From assembly GCA_002426015.1 (NCBI GenBank), contig DINS01000003.1:32338-62322 (forward strand): a stretch of 29,985 nt of DNA, written 5' to 3'. This document shows, piece by piece, positions 1 to 8,200 of this stretch. Source of the stretch: Flavobacteriaceae bacterium UBA5534 (GTDB taxonomy: Bacteria; Bacteroidota; Bacteroidia; Flavobacteriales; Flavobacteriaceae). Made by a program: the position numbers and the translations under genes. How positions within the stretch are numbered: the first letter of the stretch is position 1; every line of letters begins with the position of its first letter. The notes under the pieces were generated by a model that was given only the letters and a program-made list of their open reading frames with translations, ran no database searches and had not been told where the DNA came from.

Positions 1-1002
1 ATTAAAGGCGTTGGTCATGGAGCTGTCATCACTATTGTTGAAAATCGAAAAAAGGATGGCCATTATAAATCCATTTTTGATTTTGCAAAACGCATTGATT
101 TGCGAGCAGCAAATAAAAAAGCTTTTGAAAATTTAGCATTGGCTGGCGGTTTTGATTGCTTCAAGGAAACCCATCGTGCACAGTACTTTTCGGATGAAGG
201 CGATGGCATTACCTTTTTAGAGAAAGCCATTAAGTATGGAGCTAAACACCAGGAAAATGAAAATTCGGCACAGGTGAGCTTGTTTGGCGATGCCAGTGAT
301 GTTCAGATTGCCGAACCACAGGTGCCACCTTGTGAAGAATGGGGAACGATGGAAAAGTTGGCAAGGGAAAAAGAGGTTGTTGGGATCTACATTTCTGGGC
401 ATCCTTTGGATGATTTCAAGATTGAAATGAATACGTTTTGTAACGCCACATTGGCACACCTCAAAAATTTAGAAGCTTATGTCAATCGTGAACTCTGTTT
501 TGGAGGTGTGGTAACTGATATTCAGCATCGAGTAAGTAAGCAAGGCAAAGGCTGGGCATCTTTTATGGTCGAAGATTATACAGACAGTTTTGAGTTTCGC
601 ATTTTTGGAGAGGAGTATTTAAAGTTTAGACACTTTTTGGTAAAAAATTCGTTTGTATATGTCAAAATTCGTATTTCTGAAGGTTGGACCAATAAGGAAA
701 CTGGTAAGAAAAGTGACCCTCGCATTCAGTTCAACAGCTTCCAATTATTGCATGATGTCATGGATACCTATGCCAAAAAACTATCAATTCAGTTAGACAT
801 AAAAGAGTTGCAAGAAAAGCGAATCCAAGTCTTGAATGATTTGATTAGAATGCACGAAGGTAACCATGCGCTCAATTTCGTGATTTATGATAATGAAGAA
901 AAATTAAAACTCAATATGTCGAGCCGAAAGCAGAAAGTTAAGATCTCACAGGAATTATTGGAGGAGTTGACGAGTCATGATGTGTTTTTTAAGTTGAATT
1001 AA
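1..1002 (+). CDS. dnaE: DNA polymerase III alpha subunit, C-terminal part (5' end outside window)
   Basis: This is the last 333 codons of the replicative polymerase catalytic subunit. The reading frame is open from base 1 (it begins IKGVGHGAVITIVENR), so the gene starts outside the window and the in-frame TTG at 100 is not its start. The first 50 or so residues match the helix-hairpin-helix and finger-domain end of DnaE (IKGVG, then FDFAKRIDLRAANKKAFENL). A GHPLDDF motif follows, then an OB-fold nucleic-acid-binding domain (FGGVVTDIQHRVSKQGKGW, continuing to about VKIRISEGW). The polymerase catalytic aspartates lie upstream of the window. The protein acts in the cytoplasm in the replication holoenzyme. 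The next gene, trxA, begins 122 bases later behind its own promoter-like box, an order I know from other Flavobacteriaceae. The identification is secure. Confidence 0.95.
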   Translation: MKGVGHGAVITIVENRKKDGHYKSIFDFAKRIDLRAANKKAFENLALAGGFDCFKETHRAQYFSDEGDGITFLEKAIKYGAKHQENENSAQVSLFGDASDVQIAEPQVPPCEEWGTMEKLAREKEVVGIYISGHPLDDFKIEMNTFCNATLAHLKNLEAYVNRELCFGGVVTDIQHRVSKQGKGWASFMVEDYTDSFEFRIFGEEYLKFRHFLVKNSFVYVKIRISEGWTNKETGKKSDPRIQFNSFQLLHDVMDTYAKKLSIQLDIKELQEKRIQVLNDLIRMHEGNHALNFVIYDNEEKLKLNMSSRKQKVKISQELLEELTSHDVFFKLN

Positions 1003-1077
1003 ATCGTTATAATAGCACTCAATCCACCCATAACCAAAACAAATGTTAACCATGTAAGGTTTGGCAGAATTTTTGAC

Positions 1078-1085
1078 TAATTTTG
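1078..1085 (+). promoter_or_regulatory. Predicted -7 box upstream of trxA
   Basis: TAATTTTG matches the Bacteroidota -7 consensus TAnnTTTG exactly and lies 39 bases before the trxA ATG. The only TTTG upstream (1060-1063) is 14 bases away, closer than the usual 17-23 for a -33 box, so the assignment is moderate. Confidence 0.45.
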
Positions 1086-1124
1086 TACATTAATATAAAG
1101 TAAAACTCTTAAAGAATAGAACAT

Positions 1125-1442
1125 ATGGCATTAGAAATAACAGATGCAACGTTTGAAGAAACGGTATTAAAAAGTGATAAACCAGTAATGGTAGATTTTT
1201 GGGCTGCTTGGTGCGGACCATGTAGAATGGTTGGGCCAATCATTGACCAAATCAGTGAAGAATATGCTGGTAAAGCAGTTGTTGGTAAAGTAGATGTTGA
1301 TGCAAATCAGGAATTTGCTGCAAAATATGGCGTACGTAACATCCCAACCGTTTTGGTGTTCCAAAATGGCGAAGTGGTCGGAAGACAGGTAGGTGTAGCG
1401 CCTAAAAATGCTTATACTGATGCCATCGATGGACTTTTATAA
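1125..1442 (+). CDS. trxA: Thioredoxin
   Basis: This is a 105-residue cytoplasmic thioredoxin that reduces protein disulfides using electrons from thioredoxin reductase. The active-site motif WCGPC is present with redox cysteines at residues 30 and 33, preceded by VDFWAAW. The conserved cis-proline loop NIPTV puts Pro at about residue 74. Length and domain cover the whole family, and there is no signal peptide, so it is a housekeeping thioredoxin and not an exported disulfide reductase of the TlpA/ResA type. It follows dnaE, and a terminator-like hairpin lies directly after it, so it may be transcribed alone. The ATG start follows a promoter-like box. The assignment is confident. Confidence 0.96.
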   Translation: MALEITDATFEETVLKSDKPVMVDFWAAWCGPCRMVGPIIDQISEEYAGKAVVGKVDVDANQEFAAKYGVRNIPTVLVFQNGEVVGRQVGVAPKNAYTDAIDGLL

Positions 1443-1465
1443 AATATAAACATAAAGATTTGATA

Positions 1466-1496
1466 AAAGGTTTGCTGTAATGGTAAACCTTTTTTT
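1466..1496 (+). terminator. Predicted intrinsic terminator after trxA
   Basis: AAAGGTTT (1466-1473) pairs with AAACCTTT (1485-1492) around an 11-base loop, and the 3' arm continues into a run of T. The stem is A/T-rich, so termination may be partial and allow some read-through into the ClpP gene. Confidence 0.6.
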
Positions 1497-1519
1497 AATT
1501 TAGAAGAAAATTTAGAATA

Positions 1520-2065
1520 ATGAGCAATAAATCAAAAATACAAGATGCTATCGATAGCAAATTGATAGAAGAACGTAAAGTATTCCTTTGGGGACAGGTT
1601 GATGATAAATCGGCGAAGCACGTGATTGACCGTTTGATATACCTAGACGCTTTGGAGACCAAAGACATCCATTTATATATCAATAGTCCTGGAGGTTATG
1701 TCACCTCCGGATTTGCTATTTACGATTGCATGAAGTCACTTAAAAGCGATGTATCTACAATTTGTACAGGTTTTGCAGCATCCATGGGCTCTATCCTTTT
1801 GTCAGCAGGTGAAAAAGGCAAACGGTTTATTCAACCTCATGCACGTGTGATGATTCATCAACCAAGTGGAGGTGCACGTGGACCAGCCAGTGATATCGAA
1901 ATTACAGCACAGGAAATTTTGAAAACAAAAGAGTTAAGTGCAAAATTATTGGCTGAAAACTGTGGTCAAAAGGTAGAAAAAATCATGAAAGACTTCAATC
2001 GTGACCATTGGATGGGAGCTGACGAATCGGTCGAGTATGGGATTGTAGATAAAATTATCAAATAA
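1520..2065 (+). CDS. clpP: ClpP-family serine protease (Clp proteolytic subunit paralogue)
   Basis: This 181-residue protein matches the proteolytic chamber subunit of Clp proteases, which assembles into heptameric rings and works with ClpX or ClpA/C unfoldases. The catalytic triad is complete: Ser88 in GFAASMGS, His113 in MIHQPSGG, and Asp162 in NRDHWMGADE. The signature YINSPGG (residues 53-59) is present. The N-terminus is short: the protein enters the fold by residue 20 (KVFLWGQV), with no room for a propeptide. Its position between trxA and a DUF58 gene, with no clpX or tig nearby, suggests a second ClpP copy and not the housekeeping clpP-clpX locus, although the window cannot show whether another clpP exists. 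The DUF58 gene follows after 10 bases and is probably co-transcribed. Confidence 0.85.
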   Translation: MSNKSKIQDAIDSKLIEERKVFLWGQVDDKSAKHVIDRLIYLDALETKDIHLYINSPGGYVTSGFAIYDCMKSLKSDVSTICTGFAASMGSILLSAGEKGKRFIQPHARVMIHQPSGGARGPASDIEITAQEILKTKELSAKLLAENCGQKVEKIMKDFNRDHWMGADESVEYGIVDKIIK

Positions 2066-2075
2066 AGATCATTTA

Positions 2076-3005
2076 ATGAATTTACAAGCAGAACTCAATA
2101 AAACAGGAGGTTTTAAGAATCTCGAATTGCTCGCCAAACAAGTGGTAGAGGGTTTTATTGCTGGGATGCATAAAAGTCCGTTTCATGGGTTTTCGGCGGA
2201 GTTTGCCGAACATAAAATTTACAATCAAGGCGAAAGCACCAAGCATATCGATTGGAAGTTATATGCCAAAACAGATAAGCTCTTTACCAAGCGTTATGAT
2301 GAGGAAACCAATCTGCGTTGCCATTTGATAATCGATAACAGTAGCTCGATGCATTATCCGCAAATGAAAGAGTTTTCGATTGGTAAATTGAATAAAATTG
2401 CATTTTCTGCGTTGGCATCAGCAAGTTTGATGCACATTCTAAAAAAACAACGAGATGCTATCGGGATGAGTATTTATAGTGATGCTTACGATTTTTATTC
2501 GCCAGAAAAGGGAAGTGAACGCCATCATCAAATGCTATTGGGTCAATTGAGCAATATGGTGTTGTCTCAACCTGTCAATAAGCAAACGGAGACCTATACC
2601 TTTCTGCATCAAATAGCCGAAAACATTCATCGACGTTCGTTAATTTTCTTTTTTACGGACATGTTTCAGACGTCGACAGATGACACAAAATTGTTTGAAG
2701 CGCTTCGTCATTTAAAATATAACAAGCACGAAGTGGTGCTGTTTCATGTGTTTGATAAATCCAAGGAATTGAAATTTGATTTCGACAATACACCAAAACG
2801 CTTTATAGATGTTGAAACAGGCGAGTTCATCAATTTGTATCCCGATACTATAAAGGACAGCTACGAAGATAATGTGCAAGCCTATTTTGATGAATTACGA
2901 TTGAAATGTGGGCAATATCAAATAAAATATGTCGAAGCCGATATTAATAAAAGTTTTGATAAGATCCTCACTACCTACATGGTAGAACGAGGGAAATTTA
3001 AGTAG
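2076..3005 (+). CDS. DUF58 domain protein with vWA-like fold
   Basis: This 309-residue cytoplasmic protein matches the DUF58 family, which is usually encoded next to MoxR-type AAA+ ATPases. The family hallmark is a basic, aromatic segment (QGESTKHIDWKLYAKTDKLF, residues 51-70) followed by a von Willebrand A-like fold. The metal-site motif DxSxS is present as Asp87, Ser89 and Ser91 in LIIDNSSSMHYP, and FFFTDMF later in the protein fits a second conserved vWA strand. No signal peptide or membrane segment is evident. No MoxR gene lies within the window, so the usual partner is elsewhere or absent. Family members are proposed chaperone-like adaptors for metal insertion or complex assembly. The exact function is unknown. 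It lies 10 bases after the ClpP gene. Confidence 0.88.
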   Translation: MNLQAELNKTGGFKNLELLAKQVVEGFIAGMHKSPFHGFSAEFAEHKIYNQGESTKHIDWKLYAKTDKLFTKRYDEETNLRCHLIIDNSSSMHYPQMKEFSIGKLNKIAFSALASASLMHILKKQRDAIGMSIYSDAYDFYSPEKGSERHHQMLLGQLSNMVLSQPVNKQTETYTFLHQIAENIHRRSLIFFFTDMFQTSTDDTKLFEALRHLKYNKHEVVLFHVFDKSKELKFDFDNTPKRFIDVETGEFINLYPDTIKDSYEDNVQAYFDELRLKCGQYQIKYVEADINKSFDKILTTYMVERGKFK

Positions 3006-3036
3006 GTAAATTTTTTTTAAAAAATTGAGCAAAATA

Positions 3037-3067
3037 TTTGTGTTATAAAAAACAGAACGTATATTTG
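3037..3067 (+). promoter_or_regulatory. Promoter of tRNA-Asp
   Basis: A -33 element TTTG (3037-3040) and a -7 element TATATTTG (3060-3067, exact TAnnTTTG) are separated by 19 bases, matching the flavobacterial consensus spacing. The mature tRNA begins 20 bases after the -7 box. Confidence 0.7.
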
Positions 3068-3086
3068 CAACCGCAATTATGCGAAC

Positions 3087-3160
3087 GGTCTGGTAGTTCA
3101 GTTGGTTAGAATGCCGCCCTGTCACGGCGGAGGTCGCGGGTTCGAGTCCCGTCCAGACCG
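3087..3160 (+). tRNA. tRNA-Asp (anticodon GTC)
   Basis: A complete 74-base cloverleaf can be drawn. Acceptor arm GGTCTGG (3087-3093) pairs with CCAGACC (3153-3159), with discriminator G at 3160. Anticodon stem CCGCC (3114-3118) pairs with GGCGG (3126-3130), with loop CTGTCAC giving anticodon GTC at 3121-3123. The T-arm GCGGGTTCGAGTCCCGT is canonical. The 3' CCA is not encoded (the next bases are CAG) and must be added after processing. No partial copy of the tRNA 3' end was seen elsewhere in the window. Confidence 0.96.
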
Positions 3161-3167
3161 CAGAACA

Positions 3168-3194
3168 AAGCCTCTGTTAAAAGAGGCTTTTTTT
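3168..3194 (+). terminator. Intrinsic terminator after tRNA-Asp
   Basis: AAGCCTCT (3168-3175) pairs with AGAGGCTT (3182-3189) around a six-base loop, followed directly by a T run. It sits 8 bases after the tRNA end. Confidence 0.85.
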
Positions 3195-3479
3195 GTTTAA
3201 AATGTTGTGTTGTTCTCGAAGTAACATTCGAGACGTAGTGTAAGAGTCAAATTGTAGTTTGGCAATTACCAATGAGAAGCTTTCCTTTTTTCTTTATAAG
3301 AAAATTGGGATGCTTTTTTGTTTTTAATCTATAGGTGTTAAAATAAGAGCTGATGTTTTCTGAATCTTAAACTAGATTCTCTTGAACCTTGTTTCCTTTT
3401 TATTAAAAAATCATTAAATTTACTACCATTCATTAATCAAACACTTTCATAACATTTGCAGCCACGAAAGGACAGTGAT
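3195..3479. other. Non-coding spacer between tRNA-Asp and the sigma-factor gene
   Basis: No convincing reading frame is present. It contains a perfect 6-bp hairpin CTCGAA/TTCGAG (3215-3232, loop GTAACA), a longer terminator-like hairpin (3278-3326), and an A/T-rich stretch just before the sigma-factor gene. The sequence CATAACATTTGC (3448-3459) resembles a -7 box with one extra base, and may belong to the promoter of the sigma-factor gene. Confidence 0.5.
3278..3326 (+). terminator. Second terminator-like hairpin, no obvious upstream gene
   Basis: Bases 3278-3294 pair with 3298-3314 over about 14 of 17 positions, with one mismatch and a two-base internal loop around a three-base loop. A T-rich tail (TTTTTGTTTTT) follows. 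It lies about 90 bases beyond the tRNA terminator and no coding region precedes it. It may back up the tRNA terminator or end a short unannotated transcript. Confidence 0.5.
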
Positions 3480-4043
3480 ATGGTATTATGGCAAAACCTC
3501 AAAGACGGCAACCTTGAGGCTTTGGGCTTGCTTTATGATTTGTTCATTGATGACTTGTTTTCCTATGGCTCGCAATATTCGCAAGACAGGCAGAAGGTAA
3601 TGGATAGTATACATGATTTGTTTCTCAACCTCTACAAATACCGCAAAAAATTAGCCTCGACCGATAACGTAAAGTATTACCTATTACGCTCACTTAAAAA
3701 CCAAATACTTAAAGAGCCAAAATCAAATATTTTTTTCATTGACAAAAACATCTTTCCAGATAGCGCTGGCTCTCAAATGACAACTATTTCATATGAGGAC
3801 GAATTGATTGAAACAGAATTTTTGAATGAAAGAGCCTTTAAATTGTCGGATGCTATGAATTCTTTGACTAAAAAGCAAAAACAATGCATTTTTCTGCGAT
3901 TCAATGAAGAGAGACATTATGAGGAAATAGCAGAAATAATGAATGTTTCTGTACAAACATCTCGAACCATTATCTATAGAGCTATCAAGGTGTTGCGTGC
4001 CAATTTGACTCTCTTTTTTCTTTTTTCTTTTCTTTTTTTATAA
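3480..4043 (+). CDS. FecI-like ECF RNA polymerase sigma factor
   Basis: This 187-residue protein is an extracytoplasmic-function sigma factor of the Bacteroidota FecI-like type. Region 2 covers about residues 8-75 (LYDLFIDDLFSYG, MDSIHDLFLNLYKYR). Region 4 covers about 120-174, with helix-turn-helix sequence HYEEIAEIMNVSVQTSRT. I chose the ATG at 3480. An in-frame TTG at 3456 would add eight residues, but it overlaps a promoter-like box and the ATG gives the usual family N-terminus (MVLWQNLKDGNLEALGLLY). The last 12 residues (LTLFFLFSFLFL) are strongly hydrophobic and extend past region 4. The FecR-like gene follows after 113 bases and then the SusC gene, the standard order for substrate-induced surface signalling. 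The sigma factor would activate the susC promoter when released by FecR. Confidence 0.9.
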   Translation: MVLWQNLKDGNLEALGLLYDLFIDDLFSYGSQYSQDRQKVMDSIHDLFLNLYKYRKKLASTDNVKYYLLRSLKNQILKEPKSNIFFIDKNIFPDSAGSQMTTISYEDELIETEFLNERAFKLSDAMNSLTKKQKQCIFLRFNEERHYEEIAEIMNVSVQTSRTIIYRAIKVLRANLTLFFLFSFLFL

Positions 4044-4156
4044 AAAAGTGTCTATAAAATAGTTATTGCTGACTTATGTCTATAGACAGTGTATTTTATT
4101 CTGTTATTATACATTTTAGTTATGTTCCATGGCTAGAATGGTATTAAACTTTCAAC

Positions 4157-5155
4157 ATGAAAATTACAGAACACGAAAAAAAGCAGTTAAAAAGTAAGAT
4201 TTCAATATCTATTTCCAGCTACATACAGAGAAAGCGATATTTGAAATATGGATTAGGATTGGCCGCTGCCTGCATCATAGGTTTTTTCTCATTAATAACG
4301 TTCAACACTAAAACCGAAGAGCCTTCTGCCCTTGATAGTTATGTAAAATCATTGGAAAATAAAGATGTTCCAGAACAAATAAAGCTTATTCTGAATGACG
4401 ATCAAAAGGTTAATATTGCAGAAAGTGAAGCTTCAATTTCTTATTCCACATCTGGCGACAAGGTAACAATTGGAAGCTCAAAATTTATCAATCAAAACAC
4501 CTCTAAAAGCCCAAAGGCCGTTTTCAATACCTTGATTGTCCCTTATGGTAAGCGCTCGTCAATCGAACTGGCAGATGGCAGTAAAGTATGGCTAAACTCT
4601 GGCTCTAAATTGGTGTTTCCAGCAGCTTTTAACCAAGAAAAAAGAGAAGTCTATCTCGAAGGTGAAGCAATTTTTGAAGTGGCGCACGACAAGAAGCATC
4701 CTTTTATTGTGAAATCGAATGAGCAGGAAATAGAAGTTCTGGGAACCATATTTAATGTGAGCAATTATCATGATGATGATCTTTTGAGCACAGTTTTAAA
4801 AAGTGGGAGCGTTAAGGTGACGTATTCAAAAAACAGTATCACAATTGTTCCAGGAACTTTGGCGGCCTATGATAGAGGTACCAAGAGGGTAAATACCCAA
4901 AAGGTGGATGTAGAATCCTATTTTTCATGGCGCGATGGTATTTTCATTTTTAAGAATGATTCGATGGAATCTATAATGAAGAAAATATCAAGGTATTATA
5001 ATATCGATATTATCATCAATAACAAAGAGTTGGCGAACACAACTTTTTCGGGGTATTTAGATGTCAAAGACACCGTAGAGAGTGTTTTGAAAACAATTAG
5101 AGAAACCACGAAATTCGAGTACAATATCACTAACAATAAACTATTTATTAATTAA
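4157..5155 (+). CDS. FecR-family anti-sigma factor / signal transducer
   Basis: This 332-residue single-pass inner-membrane protein carries the surface signal to the sigma factor. Residues 1-30 are a short, lysine-rich cytoplasmic segment, 31-49 a membrane helix (YGLGLAAACIIGFFSLITF), and the rest is periplasmic. The FecR domain spans about 126-222 (PYGKRSSIELADGSKVWLNS, then VYLEGEAIFEVAHDKKHPF and VLGTIFNVSNY). A DUF4974 domain spans about 261-332 (GIFIFKNDSMESIMKKISRY), the usual C-terminal partner that contacts the STN domain of the transporter. The cytoplasmic part is shorter than in many Bacteroidota FecR proteins, which often have 80 or more residues there, so sigma binding must rest on few residues. 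It lies between the sigma factor and the STN-bearing SusC gene, which supports a dedicated three-part signalling system. Confidence 0.92.
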   Translation: MKITEHEKKQLKSKISISISSYIQRKRYLKYGLGLAAACIIGFFSLITFNTKTEEPSALDSYVKSLENKDVPEQIKLILNDDQKVNIAESEASISYSTSGDKVTIGSSKFINQNTSKSPKAVFNTLIVPYGKRSSIELADGSKVWLNSGSKLVFPAAFNQEKREVYLEGEAIFEVAHDKKHPFIVKSNEQEIEVLGTIFNVSNYHDDDLLSTVLKSGSVKVTYSKNSITIVPGTLAAYDRGTKRVNTQKVDVESYFSWRDGIFIFKNDSMESIMKKISRYYNIDIIINNKELANTTFSGYLDVKDTVESVLKTIRETTKFEYNITNNKLFIN

Positions 5156-5198
5156 AACTTTTTTAACTATTGGAAGGACAATAAAGCACCATAAAAAA

Positions 5199-5224
5199 CC
5201 AGAAGATGCGCCAACATCCTCTGG
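5199..5224 (+). promoter_or_regulatory. Hairpin in the leader of the susC-like gene
   Basis: CCAGAAGATG (5199-5208) pairs with CATCCTCTGG (5215-5224) with one A-C mismatch around loop CGCCAA. No T run follows, so it is not an intrinsic terminator. It may stabilise the long transporter transcript, mark an RNA processing site or control translation. No clear TAnnTTTG box is seen in 5156-5280, as expected if an alternative sigma factor reads this promoter. Confidence 0.4.
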
Positions 5225-5280
5225 AATATAAGAATCAACATCACTGTTAGTACAGTCATATTAACCACTAAAACAAAATT

Positions 5281-8200
5281 ATGAATAAATATGAGAATCT
5301 TTATCCCAACCATAGGATAAAATCTTTTAGATACCATCTGTTACACATGATACGAGCTTTACTTTTATTAATGACTTTTGGTTTGAGTTCTGTTTTTGCG
5401 AATAGTTCCAATGCACAAACTAAAATTGACATCAATGTGAACGATGTATCTTTAGAAGAGTTGTTTAAAGAAATTCAAAACAAAAGTGAATTCATCTTCT
5501 TCTATAAAGATGACGTCCTTCATCACAAAGTGTCACTCAAGTTAAAAAATGCGACACTGCCAACTATTTTGGACAAAGCATTTGAGAACACCAATTTAAC
5601 CTATGTCATTGATAACAGGCAGGTGGTTATTAAAGAAGACCAAACAATTTCAATTAAACCTACCAATTCAACTGCAAAATCACAAGACAAGACTATCAAT
5701 GGTACAGTTGTCGATGAGCAAGGAGTTCCTTTAGCTGGAGCTACAGTTATTATCAAAGGAACATCCAAAGGTGTCACTACAGATTTTGATGGAAATTTTG
5801 AATTGAAAGTGCCCAACGATGCAACGACCTTGGTCATATCTTACCTTGGGTTTGTAACACAAGAAGTGAATATTGTTGGCAAGACAAACGTCGAAGTCAA
5901 AATGGCCGCTGACAATTTAGCGTTGAGTGAAGTGGTCGTTATTGGTTACGGGACCGAAAGAAAAGCCTTGTTGACTGGCGCAGTATCAGCTATCAAATCC
6001 GAGCAGGTAGAAGACTTGCCCGTTTCTGGTGTTGATGGTATTTTACAAGGTCAGGCTGCAGGTGTACAAGTGTCGCAAAATTCTGGAACACCTGGAGGAG
6101 AGATGTCTGTTAGGATTCGTGGTTTGAGTTCCATAAGTGGTTCAAGTCAGCCACTGTATATTATTGATGGAATCCCAGTAACTACTGGTGATTTTGGTCA
6201 GATTGGCTATTCTGGCCAAGGTGCAAGCGCACTTACCGATTTGAATCCAAGTGACATTGAATCCATCAGTATTCTTAAAGACGCATCTTCTACCGCAATT
6301 TATGGAGCAAGAGCTTCCAACGGTATTGTATTGATTACCACAAAGCGTGGTAAAGCCCAAAAAGCAGTAGTCAATGTGAATGTTTACACTGGAGTCCAAA
6401 GGGTGTGGAATACATTGGATATGCTCGATGCGCGTCAATGGATGGAATACAGGAACGATCTCACAAATTCAACGGTTTTTACCCAAGAACAAATGAACAA
6501 TATTACTATTGATACCGATTGGCAAGATATAATTTTCAGAACAGCACCAATTAACAGTTACGAGATCTCGACAATTGGAGGTTCTGAAAAAACAAAATTT
6601 TATGTTGGCGGAACCCTTTTCAAACAAACAGGAATATTGATAGGTACAGATTATAAACGTCTCAATGGAAGGGTCAATCTCGATCATAAGCTTTCCGATA
6701 AATTCACTATAGGCACCAGTATCGGATTAACTTATGCCAAAACCGACCGTGTGGAAAGTGACCAAACACTACATGGACCGCTTCCAAATGGGATTTCAAC
6801 ACCAGCCATTTTTCCGGTATATAATGAAGATGGAACCTATAATCAACAAGGGCCTTATTCCAATGCGGTTTCGATTGCCAACGAAGCCATCAACCAAAAC
6901 TTTTCATACAGAACCAATTCGAATGTGTATTTGGATTATAACATTTTACCAAACCTAACGTTCACAACCAAATGGGGAGTTGATTTTCTTCATTTTAGAG
7001 AACATGCTTTTGAATCAACCAAAACGGTACAAGGGGCTAGATACAATGGTTTGGGCTTTGAAACCAATACCGATGTGACCAATATTGTTTCCAATAATAT
7101 TTTTAAGTACAAAACCGATTTTGGAGATCATAAAATGGAGTTGTTAGCTGGTTATAGTTTTGAAAGCTACGCCTACAGATCATCCTTTATCAGAGGTCAG
7201 GACTATGCGGATGATAATTTACAATATATAAGTGCAGCTTCGACCATTGTTTCTGCTACAGCTAATGCTACAGATACAGGATTAAGGTCATATTTGGGTC
7301 GTGCCAATTATAATTATAAAGATAAATATCTTTTAGATGTGTCTGGACGTTTTGATACCTCTACCAAGTTTGGAGAGAACAATCGAACAGGGTTCTTCCC
7401 TGCGGCTTCGGTAGCTTGGCGAATTTCACAGGAAGATTTCATGCAGAACGTAAATTTTATTTCCGATTTGAAAATTCGCGCTAGCTATGGATTGACAGGA
7501 AATGACGATATCAGTCCGTTCTTGTTTTCTGAACTGTATGGCAACACTTCTTATGGTGGTCAGCCAGCCGTTTACCCAAGTAACATCCCAAATCCAGATT
7601 TGAAATGGGAAAGCACAGCGCAATTGAATCTTGGTCTTAATTTGGGATTCTTTAATGATCGATTGACAATTACAGCAGATTATTATGATAAACAAACCAA
7701 CGACTTGTTATTGAGTAGGCCACTTCCTCCAAGTTCAGGGTTCTCTTCAATAACTGAAAATGTTGGAAAAGTTGAAAACAAGGGAATTGAAATTTCAGTT
7801 GCTTCCCAAAACTTTGTGGGTGATTTTAACTGGAGTACCCAATTTAACATTTCAGGAAACAGAAATAAAGTGCTGGAATTGTATAACGGTCAGCCAATTG
7901 ATGATATAGGTCGTGGCGGCAACCGAATTATGGAAGGCCAGCCTATAGGTATCTTCTATAGCTTTGAATCATTGGGTGTTGACCCATCTACAGGTGACAT
8001 CGTCTATGCCGATACAAATTTTGATGGTGTCATCACCTCCGAAGATAGAACGATAGTAGGTAATCCTCATCCTGATTTTATAGGAGGCCTTACTAATAAT
8101 TTCTCTTATAAAGGGTTCGATTTAAGTATATTTCTACAAGGTTCTTATGGCAATGATGTGTTTCATGGGTCTCGACTCTTTTTAGAGTCCTTACAGGGTG

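Noticed and set aside
3011..3026. T8/A6 palindrome after the DUF58 gene as a terminator
   Set aside because: It is a pure A/T stem with no GC pair and no separate T tail, immediately upstream of the tRNA promoter. This is weak evidence.
3456..3479. Upstream TTG as start of the sigma-factor gene
   Set aside because: It overlaps a promoter-like sequence and adds eight residues not typical of the family. The ATG at 3480 is better.
4049..4088. TGTCTATA/TATAGACA stem between the sigma and anti-sigma genes as a terminator
   Set aside because: It has an 8-bp stem with a loop of more than 20 bases and no T run. A terminator here would also separate partners that need co-expression.
7426..7695. Long antisense reading frames opposite susC, cyanophycinase and the TonB-bearing gene
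   Set aside because: They are shadows of strongly supported genes, with no signal peptides, domains or plausible starts. Antisense frames of this size are expected by chance.
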